Of a DNA stretch of 64,000 nt, positions 18,390 through 26,792 are shown one piece after another. Made by a program: the position numbers and the translations under genes. Origin of the DNA: Mycolicibacterium sp. GTDB lineage: Bacteria > Actinomycetota > Actinomycetes > Mycobacteriales > Mycobacteriaceae. Positions within the stretch are counted from its first letter, which is position 1. Each line of letters begins with the position of its first letter. The notes beneath the pieces are model-generated. The model had not been told where the DNA came from. It was given only the letters and a program-made list of their open reading frames with translations, and made no database searches. The stretch lies in contig NZ_JAEMTA010000002.1 in NCBI RefSeq assembly GCF_016462545.1, forward strand, positions 85,997 to 149,996, in the 5' to 3' direction.

Positions 18390-19604
18390 ATGAGCCGACA
18401 TGCGACACCGCAATCACCGCATCAGGTTGTTGCCCCCAACGGCGAGACCCGCAACGTGTCGGAACGCGTGGCGCTACGCGTGTGGACCGCCGCTGGCGGC
18501 CGTTGCCAGATGTGCAACCGACGCCTGGCCGACGATGCATACACCGGCGCCGCAGTTTCGGTGGGCCAGCTCGCACACATCGTCGGCTGGTCGACCTCCG
18601 CGGGTTCGCCACGCGGAAATGACCCCCTCGCCGGCAGCGACCGCAACGACGAAAACAACATCATGCTGTTGTGCTACGACCAGCACCGCGTCATCGACAA
18701 TCCCAGCCTCTGGGACATGTACGACGTCCCCACGCTGAGAGCCATCAAGCGCCGTCACGAACACCGCATCAAGCAGCTGACAGATCTCGTTGACGACGAC
18801 AAAACCACTGTTTTGCGCGTCATCGGCACCATCCGGGGCGCTAGCGTGTCAGCCCCGCCCCAGACCGTCGCCACAGCGCTGCTCGCCGATGGGCGTTTTC
18901 CCGACTATTCCCTCTTGGGAGTCGACGAACTCGAAGTCGACCTCCGCCAGCTCGCCGGCGAGGACCCGGCGACCCAAACCTATTGGGAGGCTGGCCGGGA
19001 CACCATCGCCCAGCGGATAAGGCTCCTTCGGGCCAAAGTCGACCGCGAAACCGTGCACCGCGTATCGGTCTTCGCGTTCGCGCGAATTCCGCTGCTCATC
19101 GCGCTGGGCTGCGAACTCGACGACACCATTCCGACCGACGTCTACCCCAAACGGCGTGGTGCAGATGCATCCTGGGGTTGGGCAGACGGGTCCGCTGCTG
19201 AACCCGTGGGCTTCGAATTCCGAAAACTTCTCCACGGCAACGATGCATGTGTCGTGGCTATCGCGTTCTCTATCTCAGGAACCGTGGATCCCGGCCGCCT
19301 CCCCGCCCGTACGACAACTGGCAGCCACCTCTACGAACTGCGCCCCTCGGACAGAACCCCCAACCCTGACCTGATCGACAGTCAGCAGACCCTGGACAAC
19401 TTCGCACTCTCATGGCGCGGTCTGCTCGCACACCTCGAGCGGGAACACCCCGGACTAGCCGAGGTCGACATCTTCCCGGCCGTACCCATCCCGTTGGCGG
19501 TAGCGATCGGCCAAGGCGTCATGCGTGACATCCACCCGGTACTGCGGGTGTATGACCGCACACCAGACGGAAACTACGGTTTCGCCATGGAGATTGGCCG
19601 ATGA
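18390..19604 (+). CDS. cap5: CBASS effector, HNH endonuclease-SAVED fusion (Cap5-like)
   Basis: 404 aa. The N-terminal HNH nuclease has CQMC (Cys 39/42), LAHI (His 63), the RNDENNIMLLCYDQHRVID block (Asn 89/90, Cys 95, His 99) and an Arg/His-rich helix after it. From about residue 150 to the end is a SAVED domain, recognised by VHRVSVFAFARIPLLIALGC and the DVYPKRR segment. Known Cap5 proteins bind a cyclic oligonucleotide through SAVED, oligomerise and degrade double-stranded DNA, killing the infected cell. The next gene, a CD-NTase, overlaps it by four bases (ATGA), so the pair forms one operon. The HNH catalytic residues appear intact. Confidence 0.88.
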   Translation: MSRHATPQSPHQVVAPNGETRNVSERVALRVWTAAGGRCQMCNRRLADDAYTGAAVSVGQLAHIVGWSTSAGSPRGNDPLAGSDRNDENNIMLLCYDQHRVIDNPSLWDMYDVPTLRAIKRRHEHRIKQLTDLVDDDKTTVLRVIGTIRGASVSAPPQTVATALLADGRFPDYSLLGVDELEVDLRQLAGEDPATQTYWEAGRDTIAQRIRLLRAKVDRETVHRVSVFAFARIPLLIALGCELDDTIPTDVYPKRRGADASWGWADGSAAEPVGFEFRKLLHGNDACVVAIAFSISGTVDPGRLPARTTTGSHLYELRPSDRTPNPDLIDSQQTLDNFALSWRGLLAHLEREHPGLAEVDIFPAVPIPLAVAIGQGVMRDIHPVLRVYDRTPDGNYGFAMEIGR

Positions 19605-20932
19605 AGCTGCACTCTTACTTCAAGCACTTCCTCGACACCACGGTCAATCTGGACGACGTCCGTATCGAGCGACTCAACACGCGCTCAGACGCGATCGCTT
19701 CATTCCTGCGAGGCCATAGCGTATTCGGCGAGCTCTACGTCGATCTCGTCGCGCAAGGCTCCTACGCCCACCGCACCATCATCCGACCAGTCGGAGATCG
19801 CGAATACGACGTCGATGTCCTGCTTGCCATGAAGGAACACCCCGACTGGACGCCGGCCCAATACACGCACGAATTGTACAAAGCATTCGAGGGGAGCGGA
19901 CGGTACAAAGGGATGGCCCACCGCCGCACCCGATGCGTGTACATCGACTACGCCGACGAGTTCCACATCGATGTGGTTCCGTACGTCGAGTCACGAAAAG
20001 ACATCACCAACAACAAGACCGACGAATGGGAACACACCGACCCCGAAGGGTTCACTGCCTGGCTCGAGGCACGCACCCGTGAGACCGGTGGGCGGCTGCC
20101 AGCCATTTTGCGCGTCTTGAAATACCTGCGCGACAGCAAGATGACCTTCTCGATCAAGTCCGTCCTCCTCACCATCCTCGTCGGAGAACGAATTCAGGGG
20201 TGGCATCAAGATGCCGACGACGGCTACTACGGAGACATACCTACTGCGCTGGTCCACATCATCGAAGACCTCGACAGCTACCTCCAGCTCAACTACTATC
20301 TGCCCCCGATCTTCGACCCGGCGGGTACTGGGCAAAATTTTAATAATCGCTGGAACCAAGAGGGCTACAGTAACTTCCGCAAACAAGTTCACTACTACGC
20401 CGGAAGAATCCGCGACGCCTACGACGAAACCGACAAGAACAAGAGCGTCGCCGCGTGGCAAACGGTCCTAGGCAGCGGATTTCAGGCGCCACCGGCTGCT
20501 GTCGTTGCCGCCGCGGCCGCGCCTTCGCCAGATCTCGCCGGCGAGGAGTTCATCAATTCCGACACGAACATTCCAATCCAGATCAGCGAGACGGTGCGCC
20601 TTGTGGGCCGGGTGCGCCGGGCCGGGGTGTTGAAGGCCTACGACCTTCCGCGGCGTGGCGATCGGGTGGGCAAGAACCGCACAATTGATTTCTCGTTGCT
20701 CGAATGCACAGTACGTCAACCCTATTCGGTCTACTGGAAGGTGAAGAACCACGGACGGGAGGCGCGGGAGCGTGGACAGCTTCGCGGCCAGGTAATTGTC
20801 GGCGGGGAAACGACGTACGAGTCAACCTCGTACAACGGCAGCCACTACGTGGAGGTCTACGTCGTGAAGAACGGCGTCTGCGTAGCGAGGGACCGTCAGC
20901 AGGTAATCGTTCAGCCCGGCATGGGGGTGTGA
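19601..20932 (+). CDS. CBASS CD-NTase (cyclic oligonucleotide synthase) with C-terminal AGS-C-like domain
   Basis: 443 aa. The nucleotidyltransferase core shows QGSYAHRT (Gly 53-Ser 54), then YDVDVLL (Asp 70, Asp 72), and a third acidic residue in FHIDVVPYVE (Asp 124). This is the GS-x-DxD-D set needed for metal-dependent cyclisation. A helical domain follows (to about 300). The C-terminal about 120 residues end SHYVEVYVVKNGVCVARDRQ and resemble the adenylyl/guanylyl-cyclase-associated SMODS sensor domain (AGS-C). No Cap2/Cap3 or HORMA/TRIP13 genes are nearby, so this is a minimal CBASS. The product nucleotide is not predictable by eye. Confidence 0.88.
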   Translation: MKLHSYFKHFLDTTVNLDDVRIERLNTRSDAIASFLRGHSVFGELYVDLVAQGSYAHRTIIRPVGDREYDVDVLLAMKEHPDWTPAQYTHELYKAFEGSGRYKGMAHRRTRCVYIDYADEFHIDVVPYVESRKDITNNKTDEWEHTDPEGFTAWLEARTRETGGRLPAILRVLKYLRDSKMTFSIKSVLLTILVGERIQGWHQDADDGYYGDIPTALVHIIEDLDSYLQLNYYLPPIFDPAGTGQNFNNRWNQEGYSNFRKQVHYYAGRIRDAYDETDKNKSVAAWQTVLGSGFQAPPAAVVAAAAAPSPDLAGEEFINSDTNIPIQISETVRLVGRVRRAGVLKAYDLPRRGDRVGKNRTIDFSLLECTVRQPYSVYWKVKNHGREARERGQLRGQVIVGGETTYESTSYNGSHYVEVYVVKNGVCVARDRQQVIVQPGMGV

Positions 20933-21183
20933 GCCCGTGGGGACGGCGGTGTCAGGCCAAGGAATGTTGCCTCGAATGCTTCGCTGCGCTAGCCGGCAAC
21001 CGAGCTGCACCCGCGATATGGTGAAGGTACGACTTGACCTTGACCCAGCTGTCAGTTCGCAATTACCTGTCGGGCGGATGCGGCGGCTACTTAGGTCGTG
21101 GATAGTGACAATTGTCGATCAAATGATCGAGTCATGTTGTTGGACTCCGCTTTTACAGTAGTCAACGGCCCGGGGGGCGAAGC
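20933..21183. other. Intergenic region after CBASS with GACAATTGTC palindrome
   Basis: No gene is visible. A perfect 10-bp palindrome GACAATTGTC lies at 21107-21116, followed by TGTCGATCAAATGATCGAG and TCATGTTG. These weakly resemble the TGTC-containing array at 17356, so this could be a relic of an element boundary. Confidence 0.35.
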
Positions 21184-21534
21184 GTGAAGGGGCAGAGTGA
21201 CGCATTGCGTAGAATTGAGCGACAGCACCGTTCCTGCAACAGATGGTTTGGACCGCCGATGCGAGACCCATCGTTACCCAAGAACCAACATGCCTCGGAC
21301 CCATCCGCGCGCCATACGGTGACGACAGATGATCTCCGACGTGTCGCCGACCATTGTCAGGATCTCGACGATCCGGCGCTGATGGCAAAGGCATGGGATG
21401 CGCCCGCGCCGCATCAAGAGCGGTTGGCGACAGGCTCGCGCCGTGAATTCGGCCGACTCCCGGATCTCGAGGTCCCAGTCGACTTCGATGGGCCGCTATC
21501 GGACGCGGAAATCGCTGCTTGGGAGGGCAATTAG
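21184..21534 (+). CDS. Small hypothetical protein with an antitoxin-like segment
   Basis: 116 aa from GTG 21184; an ATG at 21259 is an alternative start. I do not recognise the whole. The segment TTDDLRRVADHCQDLDDPAL followed by MAKAWD resembles the C-terminal toxin-neutralising segment of VapB-type antitoxins, where a DLRR-x-D(L)DDP-x-(V/L)M-x-AW pattern is common. The end, FDGPLSDAEIAAWEGN, is acidic. No toxin gene is next to it. It may be a decayed or fused antitoxin, or an unrelated protein. Confidence 0.4.
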   Translation: MKGQSDALRRIERQHRSCNRWFGPPMRDPSLPKNQHASDPSARHTVTTDDLRRVADHCQDLDDPALMAKAWDAPAPHQERLATGSRREFGRLPDLEVPVDFDGPLSDAEIAAWEGN

Positions 21535-21894
21535 GGCTGTGGACCTACACGTCCCACGCTAGCCCTGGCGCGTTTACCCACTGTGCGATTGCATCGTGAC
21601 GACGGGTTGACGGTAGTGGAGCGTGCGGACCGGCGTTGAATAGCCAAGTCGTCAGATAGTTCTGGACCGCCACCGAGCACCGCACTCCGTTGCGCCTTGC
21701 TGCAGCTCGCGCAACAGGTGAACCGCAGATCTCGCGTTGCCGTGTGCCGACTCGGCGGACTCGTTGTCTAAATTGTCGGCTCGTCGTGGGACGGCCCGCT
21801 ACAGGATCGGCGCGGGCAAATCATGCCAGCCCGTGGACCAAGCAACCGTCCAACTGACCCGCGCGGTGACTGCAGGCAGGTGAGAAGCCAACTG
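21535..21894. other. 360-base gap upstream of tnsA
   Basis: No supported gene. TTGTC occurs twice in close succession (21764-21768 and 21773-21777), and scattered GTTGACGG/GTCGTC elements are present. This is where a Tn7-type element usually has the end next to tnsA, so it is an alternative position for an element end. Evidence is weak. Confidence 0.35.
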
Positions 21895-22740
21895 ATGTCA
21901 CGACGCGAAGTCATTACAGCAACGATTGAGCCGCAATGGGTTCCCGTTCGTTCGCTGGTGGTCACCATTGACGGCACAACCGGAATCCGAACAGGGTTGG
22001 CCATGATTTCAGCACGCGCTTCGAAGCCGGACTGTACCGAAGTTGAGTACAAGCGCGCCGATGGCGAGGTCGTCAAGACTGCGTGGTCCGACTTGGACGT
22101 GGAGGCTGTGATCAAGGGACGGCCGTGGCGGACGTTTCCGTGGTACCTGGGGCAGCTGAACCATTCGGGGTTGTATTGGTGTGACACCGAACGGGCCATG
22201 GTCGGTTATGAGTCTCGCCTCGAGCTGTCCCGCCTGATGATGGCCGACTTCGATACGGCCGTGAAGAACGTCGTGAGTCAGCCGTTTCGAATCTGGGGAT
22301 GGATCGGGGGAGAGCGCATCTTGCGCGTCCCTGACTACCTGGTGATCAGCGACGGCGGCCCCGTCGTCATCGACGTCACGCGTGCAGAGAAACTGAAGGA
22401 TCCGAAGTTCACGGCGATGTTCGACCGAACGCGGCGAGTAGTCGAGGCCCGTGGATGGCGCTATGAAATTGCGAACGAGCCGCCCAGAGTCGAGTTCTTA
22501 AATGTCCGGTTCCTGGCCGGGTACCGCCGGAAATGGTTGTTTGACGACGAGATCCTCGACGACGTCAGACATTCCGCGCACAGTGTTCCCGAGCTGTCGA
22601 TCGGCGACATCACGTCTCACACCGTGTGTTCCCAGCCGATTGCCTTGGCCGGACTGCTGCACCTGTTGTGGCGACAGGAATTGACTTTCGATCTCAAGCA
22701 AAGACTGTCACCGACCACGATGGTTCGGTTCGCCGCGTGA
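21895..22740 (+). CDS. tnsA: TnsA-like transposon endonuclease (PD-(D/E)XK)
   Basis: 281 aa from ATG 21895, chosen because AGGTGAG lies 10 bases upstream. The fold resembles heteromeric-transposase TnsA: GYESRLEL (Glu 106), RVPDYLVISD (Asp 147) and VVIDVTRAEKL. In Tn7 TnsA the third motif ends in a catalytic Lys (x-V-K); here that position is Thr 162, though Arg 163 and Lys 166 are close by. TnsA cuts the 5' ends of the element and so converts copy-in to cut-and-paste transposition. The stop overlaps the GTG of the transposase gene (GTGA). Activity is uncertain because of the missing Lys. Confidence 0.75.
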   Translation: MSRREVITATIEPQWVPVRSLVVTIDGTTGIRTGLAMISARASKPDCTEVEYKRADGEVVKTAWSDLDVEAVIKGRPWRTFPWYLGQLNHSGLYWCDTERAMVGYESRLELSRLMMADFDTAVKNVVSQPFRIWGWIGGERILRVPDYLVISDGGPVVIDVTRAEKLKDPKFTAMFDRTRRVVEARGWRYEIANEPPRVEFLNVRFLAGYRRKWLFDDEILDDVRHSAHSVPELSIGDITSHTVCSQPIALAGLLHLLWRQELTFDLKQRLSPTTMVRFAA

Positions 22741-24908
22741 CGCCGCCACCGAGATCGGGCCGGCCCGGTGGGCGGGCGGGCATCCCCGTCGGTGTCGGCA
22801 CCAAGTTCGCCCACGACGGCGAAGTCGTGACGATCGTGGAACTGTTCGCGGCCGGGCAGGGAAACCAGGTGCTCGTCGAGGACCGCGGAGGCAAGCGTCG
22901 CTACTGGCTCTCGCTGCGAGAACTGCTGGCCTCCAGCACGACATCGATCATCGACCACGACGGCGGGCCGCGCTCGGACGACGACATCGACACCGCCGGA
23001 GCCGTTCTCGCCACCCTGACGTCGCAGCAACTAGCCAAGGTCAGTGAGACCGCCTCCCACGTCCGGGAAGTGCTGAGCGGATTTAAATCGGGTACCGCTC
23101 ACCTGGCCGGGCCCGGTGAGCCACGTGCACCGTATCGACCCGACGTGCCGATGCTGGCGCGTTACCAGGCCAAAGCCGACGAACTGCGGGTTGATCGGCG
23201 GACCGTGCAGCGATGGACGTCCGCATACCAGGAACACGGTGAGGCGGGTTTGGCGTCCGCAGCTCAGAGTGACCCGATGGGGCAGACCGATCCGCGCTGG
23301 ATCGCCGCGGTCACCGAGATCATGGTGGAGAACGGTCAGCGCTCGCGACCCAACCGGAAAAGCGTCGTGCAACAGGCTCGGGCGCGGCTGGCGATTCAGT
23401 ACGGTGACGGCGTCGTGCCGCTGCCCTCGAAGGCCACCGCCTATCGGCGCCTCACCGAGATCGACCGCCTCATCCCCACCTTCCACGGCAGCCGCGAACG
23501 CAACCGCGACGTCGCATCGCGGGTCGACGACGTGTACGGCAAGCTCACTCCGACGCGGCCCGGCGAGTACATGGTGATGGACACCAATTCGCTCGACGTC
23601 TTCGCGATGGACCCCATCACGTTGAAGTGGGCGTCAGTCGAACTGACCGTGGCGATGGACGCCTACACCCGATGTATCACCGGTCTGCGGGTGGCGCCGA
23701 CGACGAAGTCCCTGGAAGTCGCGGCGACTCTCTTCCAAGCGTTCCGGCCACTTCCGGCACCGGCGGACTGGCCAGAGCATGCGGTGTGGCCCGAGCACGG
23801 CATCCCGCGGGTGGTGTTCCCCGACGTCGACGCACTGCAGGCGCGGCAGGGCGGTACGTGCAACCCCGCCATCGTCCCGGAGACGATCATCGTCGACCAC
23901 GGATCACCGTACAAGAATCAACACCTCACCAGTGTGTGCCAGCGGATGGGCATCTCGATTCAACCGGCCCGGGTGAGAACGGCAACCGACAAGGGCATGA
24001 TCGAACGGTTCTTCCTCAGTCTGCGCCTGGATCTGCTCCAGCACCTACCGGGCTACAAGGGGCCCGACGTCTACTCCCGTGGCGTCGACGTCGAAGCCGA
24101 CGCCTTCCTCTACATCGACGAACTCGAAGCACTCATCCGCAAGTGGATCGCCGTGGTCTACCACCATCGACCACACGACAGCCTCTTCGACCCCAGCCTC
24201 CCGGCCTTCAAACTCACACCGGCACAGATGTTTCAGCACGGCATCGCACGGGCCGGATACATCGAAGCGCCACGCGACCCACACCTGGCGTTCGAGTTCC
24301 TCAAACCCGTGCGTCGCCAAGTTCACCACTACGGAGTCGAGTACAACTCCCGTCGATACAACGGACCTGGCCTCAACGGCTTCCGCGGCCACCACAGCCC
24401 GTACGGCGGCGACGCCAAGCGACGCTGGTACATCTACGTCAACCCCGACGACGTGAACCGCGTCTACTTCCGTCATCCGACCGCCCGGACGTGGCACACA
24501 TTGCTGTGGGAACATTCTCCGGCCTTGGACTTGCCCATGAGCGAGGACGCCGTGACGTTCGCACGCCGCCTCGCGAAGTCTCGCGGGTCCTCGACGAATC
24601 CCGAGGCTGCTCTGGAGGCGATGCTCGAGCAGGCCGACATGGGACTCGGGAAGACCGCTACGGAACGGAAGATGTCACTGCGCCTGGCCCGGGAACGCGC
24701 CACGCTACTCGGGGACCTGACTACCGACGATCTTCCCGACGCCGAGGCGTTCATCACGGCCCACCGAAGCGTGGCGTCGCAGCCCTCGGCGGCCGATCCG
24801 CCGCAGTCGGCGACCTCAGAAGCCGACGACGAACTCGACGAATTCACCGACGACGACGATGACCTCGACGACGATGAGTACTACGCCGACGCCTTCGAGA
24901 CACGATGA
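22737..24908 (+). CDS. tnsB: TnsB-like DDE transposase (Mu/Tn7/Tn5053 type)
   Basis: 723 aa from GTG 22737 (GTGA overlap with tnsA). The N-terminus has a PurR-like small domain, then a helix-turn-helix around residues 140-175 (LRVDRRTVQRWTSAYQEHGE). The RNase-H integrase core has Asp 282 (YMVMDTNSL), Asp 387 (TIIVDHGSPYKN) and Glu 423 (DKGMIERFF), which gives the DX35E spacing. A Mu-type beta-barrel follows (YNSRRYNGPGL). The extreme C-terminus (about 690-720) is a run of Asp/Glu, the place where TnsB/TniA contact the ATPase. This enzyme binds element ends and joins 3' ends to target DNA. Confidence 0.92.
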   Translation: MTPPPRSGRPGGRAGIPVGVGTKFAHDGEVVTIVELFAAGQGNQVLVEDRGGKRRYWLSLRELLASSTTSIIDHDGGPRSDDDIDTAGAVLATLTSQQLAKVSETASHVREVLSGFKSGTAHLAGPGEPRAPYRPDVPMLARYQAKADELRVDRRTVQRWTSAYQEHGEAGLASAAQSDPMGQTDPRWIAAVTEIMVENGQRSRPNRKSVVQQARARLAIQYGDGVVPLPSKATAYRRLTEIDRLIPTFHGSRERNRDVASRVDDVYGKLTPTRPGEYMVMDTNSLDVFAMDPITLKWASVELTVAMDAYTRCITGLRVAPTTKSLEVAATLFQAFRPLPAPADWPEHAVWPEHGIPRVVFPDVDALQARQGGTCNPAIVPETIIVDHGSPYKNQHLTSVCQRMGISIQPARVRTATDKGMIERFFLSLRLDLLQHLPGYKGPDVYSRGVDVEADAFLYIDELEALIRKWIAVVYHHRPHDSLFDPSLPAFKLTPAQMFQHGIARAGYIEAPRDPHLAFEFLKPVRRQVHHYGVEYNSRRYNGPGLNGFRGHHSPYGGDAKRRWYIYVNPDDVNRVYFRHPTARTWHTLLWEHSPALDLPMSEDAVTFARRLAKSRGSSTNPEAALEAMLEQADMGLGKTATERKMSLRLARERATLLGDLTTDDLPDAEAFITAHRSVASQPSAADPPQSATSEADDELDEFTDDDDDLDDDEYYADAFETR

Positions 24909-26056
24909 CCACCAACCCTGCCGGCACACGCCGTCCTCGGGCCACGACGATTCCAAGTGACCCTGCCGCCACCAGGCCCGCACTCGATTCATTGACGTTG
25001 TCGCGCAAGGAAGGATTCCGTGCGGCCGCCGAAGCCCAACCCCGTTGTCAACCCCAGCAATTGAGCCGCACGCAACTCGCCGAACTCACCGACGGGGACC
25101 GCCGGCGCTACGACCGGCAACGGAGCATCTGGCATGCCAACCTCCCCACCATCGAGACTGCTCAACTGCTCGAACTGCACGATCAGCTCGGCGACATCGT
25201 CGACAGCAATCAGCAGGATGGGGAGAAGGCGAAGGGCGCGATCGCCATCGAAGGCGCCGCCGGCATCGGCAAATCCATCGCAGTGATGGACTACGCGAAG
25301 CGCTACCACCGCGACACCATCACCGAACTCGGTGAGTACACCGGTGACGGCAACGAGCGGTGGCCGGTATGCCGGGTGGGAATGACCGGCGACACCGGCA
25401 TGAAGGACTTCAACAGAGCGATGCTCGGATTCTTCAACCACGCAGGCATCACTCGCGGGACCGCGGTGGACTTCGCCAACCGCGCGCTGGACTGCGTCCT
25501 GTCCTGCCAGACACGGCTTCTGATCGTCGACGACCTACATTTTCTAAAGCAACGCATCACGAGCGTGCAGATCAGCAATCAGTTCAAGTACATCAGCAAC
25601 GAGTTCCCCCTCACCATCATCTTCATCGGGATCGGCCTACGCCAGCGAGGCCTCTACAGTGACGGCACCTACGCCGACGGCATCCTCGGCCAAAGTGGCC
25701 GCCGGATCACACCGATCACGTTCCGCGAATTCAGCGTCGACGACGACGAGCACCGGATGGAGTGGCGACAACTGCTCCTGGCGATAGAGAAGCGAATCGT
25801 CCTGGCCAACAAGCAACGGGGCATGCTGATCGCCCTCTCGGACTACCTGTGGGAGCGCAGCACCGGGCGGATCGGCCCGCTCACCACCCTGATCAACCGC
25901 GGCTGCCAGCGAGCCGTCCGCACCGGCACCGAATTCATCGACCAGGAACTGCTCGAGCGCATACCGCTGGACGCCGCCTCGGAAAGTCGACGCACCGAGA
26001 TCCGCACCGCCATTGCACAGAACCGCCTCACCACCCGTCCCGCCCGCCGCAGGTGA
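24905..26056 (+). CDS. tnsC: TnsC/TniB-like AAA+ transposition ATPase
   Basis: 383 aa; its ATG overlaps the tnsB stop (ATGA). Walker A is EGAAGIGKS (Lys 123), Walker B RLLIVDDLHFL (Asp 209-210), followed by a sensor-like IIFIGIGLRQRG and an AAA lid. TnsC-type ATPases form filaments on target DNA, recruit the transposase and receive the target signal from TniQ/TnsD; two TniQ genes lie just downstream. The N-terminal about 80 residues are basic and Pro-rich, as in TnsC proteins that bind TnsA/TnsB. Assignment is firm; target-immunity behaviour is unknown. Confidence 0.9.
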   Translation: MTTNPAGTRRPRATTIPSDPAATRPALDSLTLSRKEGFRAAAEAQPRCQPQQLSRTQLAELTDGDRRRYDRQRSIWHANLPTIETAQLLELHDQLGDIVDSNQQDGEKAKGAIAIEGAAGIGKSIAVMDYAKRYHRDTITELGEYTGDGNERWPVCRVGMTGDTGMKDFNRAMLGFFNHAGITRGTAVDFANRALDCVLSCQTRLLIVDDLHFLKQRITSVQISNQFKYISNEFPLTIIFIGIGLRQRGLYSDGTYADGILGQSGRRITPITFREFSVDDDEHRMEWRQLLLAIEKRIVLANKQRGMLIALSDYLWERSTGRIGPLTTLINRGCQRAVRTGTEFIDQELLERIPLDAASESRRTEIRTAIAQNRLTTRPARRR

Positions 26057-26158
26057 GCAACCAACCCTGCGCCCTGTCCGCAGGGCCGTGGCAGACTTCG
26101 AACGGCATCGATCGGCGACCACGGCGGTTTGATCGCACTACCTCTGGCGTGCTGAAAC

Positions 26159-26398
26159 GTGCACAATGAGTTGATGACCACCGATGACGAGACGGCGTAC
26201 TGGCTGTCGGTGCTGGATAGTCGCGAATCGCTGGCACAGTCTGAGGAAGACATCGCGGCCGGCCGCGTTTACGGTAAGTCGGAAGTGGTTGCCTACCTTG
26301 CCGAGATCAAAGCTGAGCTGACGGCCGCTGACGCTGACTACGCCGCCGGCAACACTGTCAGCGCAGAACACATTCGACACCGCTACGGGTTGTCGTAA
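26159..26398 (+). CDS. Small antitoxin-like protein
   Basis: 79 aa (or 74 aa from the internal ATG at 26174). The sequence ETAYWLSVLDSRESLAQSEE with GRVYGKSEVVAYLAEIKAEL is acidic and helical and looks like a RelB/ParD-type antitoxin, but no toxin gene is adjacent. It lies about 100 bases past tnsC in the same direction. Family level only; function inferred from size and pattern. Confidence 0.45.
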   Translation: MHNELMTTDDETAYWLSVLDSRESLAQSEEDIAAGRVYGKSEVVAYLAEIKAELTAADADYAAGNTVSAEHIRHRYGLS

Positions 26399-26493
26399 CG
26401 CGTGAATCGAAGCCCAAACCCACCGATCTGCGACGCAGCGTCATTCTCCAGCAGCCGTGTCCTCACGGCAGCGATCCGGGAGGCGATCTCTGA

Positions 26494-26703
26494 GTGGCTG
26501 ACATGGTGATTCAGGGGCCGTCGGCGGCCGCCGTACCCCGCATCGATGCCGACGCCCGTGCCCGCGGCCTCTCCCGCCAGCAGTACCTCCTCCATCAGCG
26601 GTTCGAGCGTGAAGGTTCCGTCACCCCACCGCGGTGCACGATGACACACGAGGATCTGAGCCAGGCGTGCGCCGCCGAGCTGACCTCGATGATCCCGGGG
26701 TAA
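26494..26703 (+). CDS. VapB/FitA-like antitoxin without a partner toxin
   Basis: 69 aa from GTG 26494 with GGGAGG upstream. The N-terminus VADMVIQGPSAAAVPRIDAD followed by ARARGLSRQQYL matches the ribbon-helix-helix pattern of VapB antitoxins, in which two RHH strands dimerise on their own promoter. The C-terminus (MTHEDLSQACAAELTSMIPG) is shorter and lacks the usual AW motif, and no PIN-domain VapC follows: the next gene is on the other strand. Probably a remnant or solitary regulator. Confidence 0.55.
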   Translation: MADMVIQGPSAAAVPRIDADARARGLSRQQYLLHQRFEREGSVTPPRCTMTHEDLSQACAAELTSMIPG

Positions 26704-26792
26704 TGGAGCCGGCCTGGCGCCAACCAAGGTCCAACCCCTGAGACCAGCAAGAGGCCATCTTGCCGACGGCGCAGCCGAACTCGTGAGTCACT

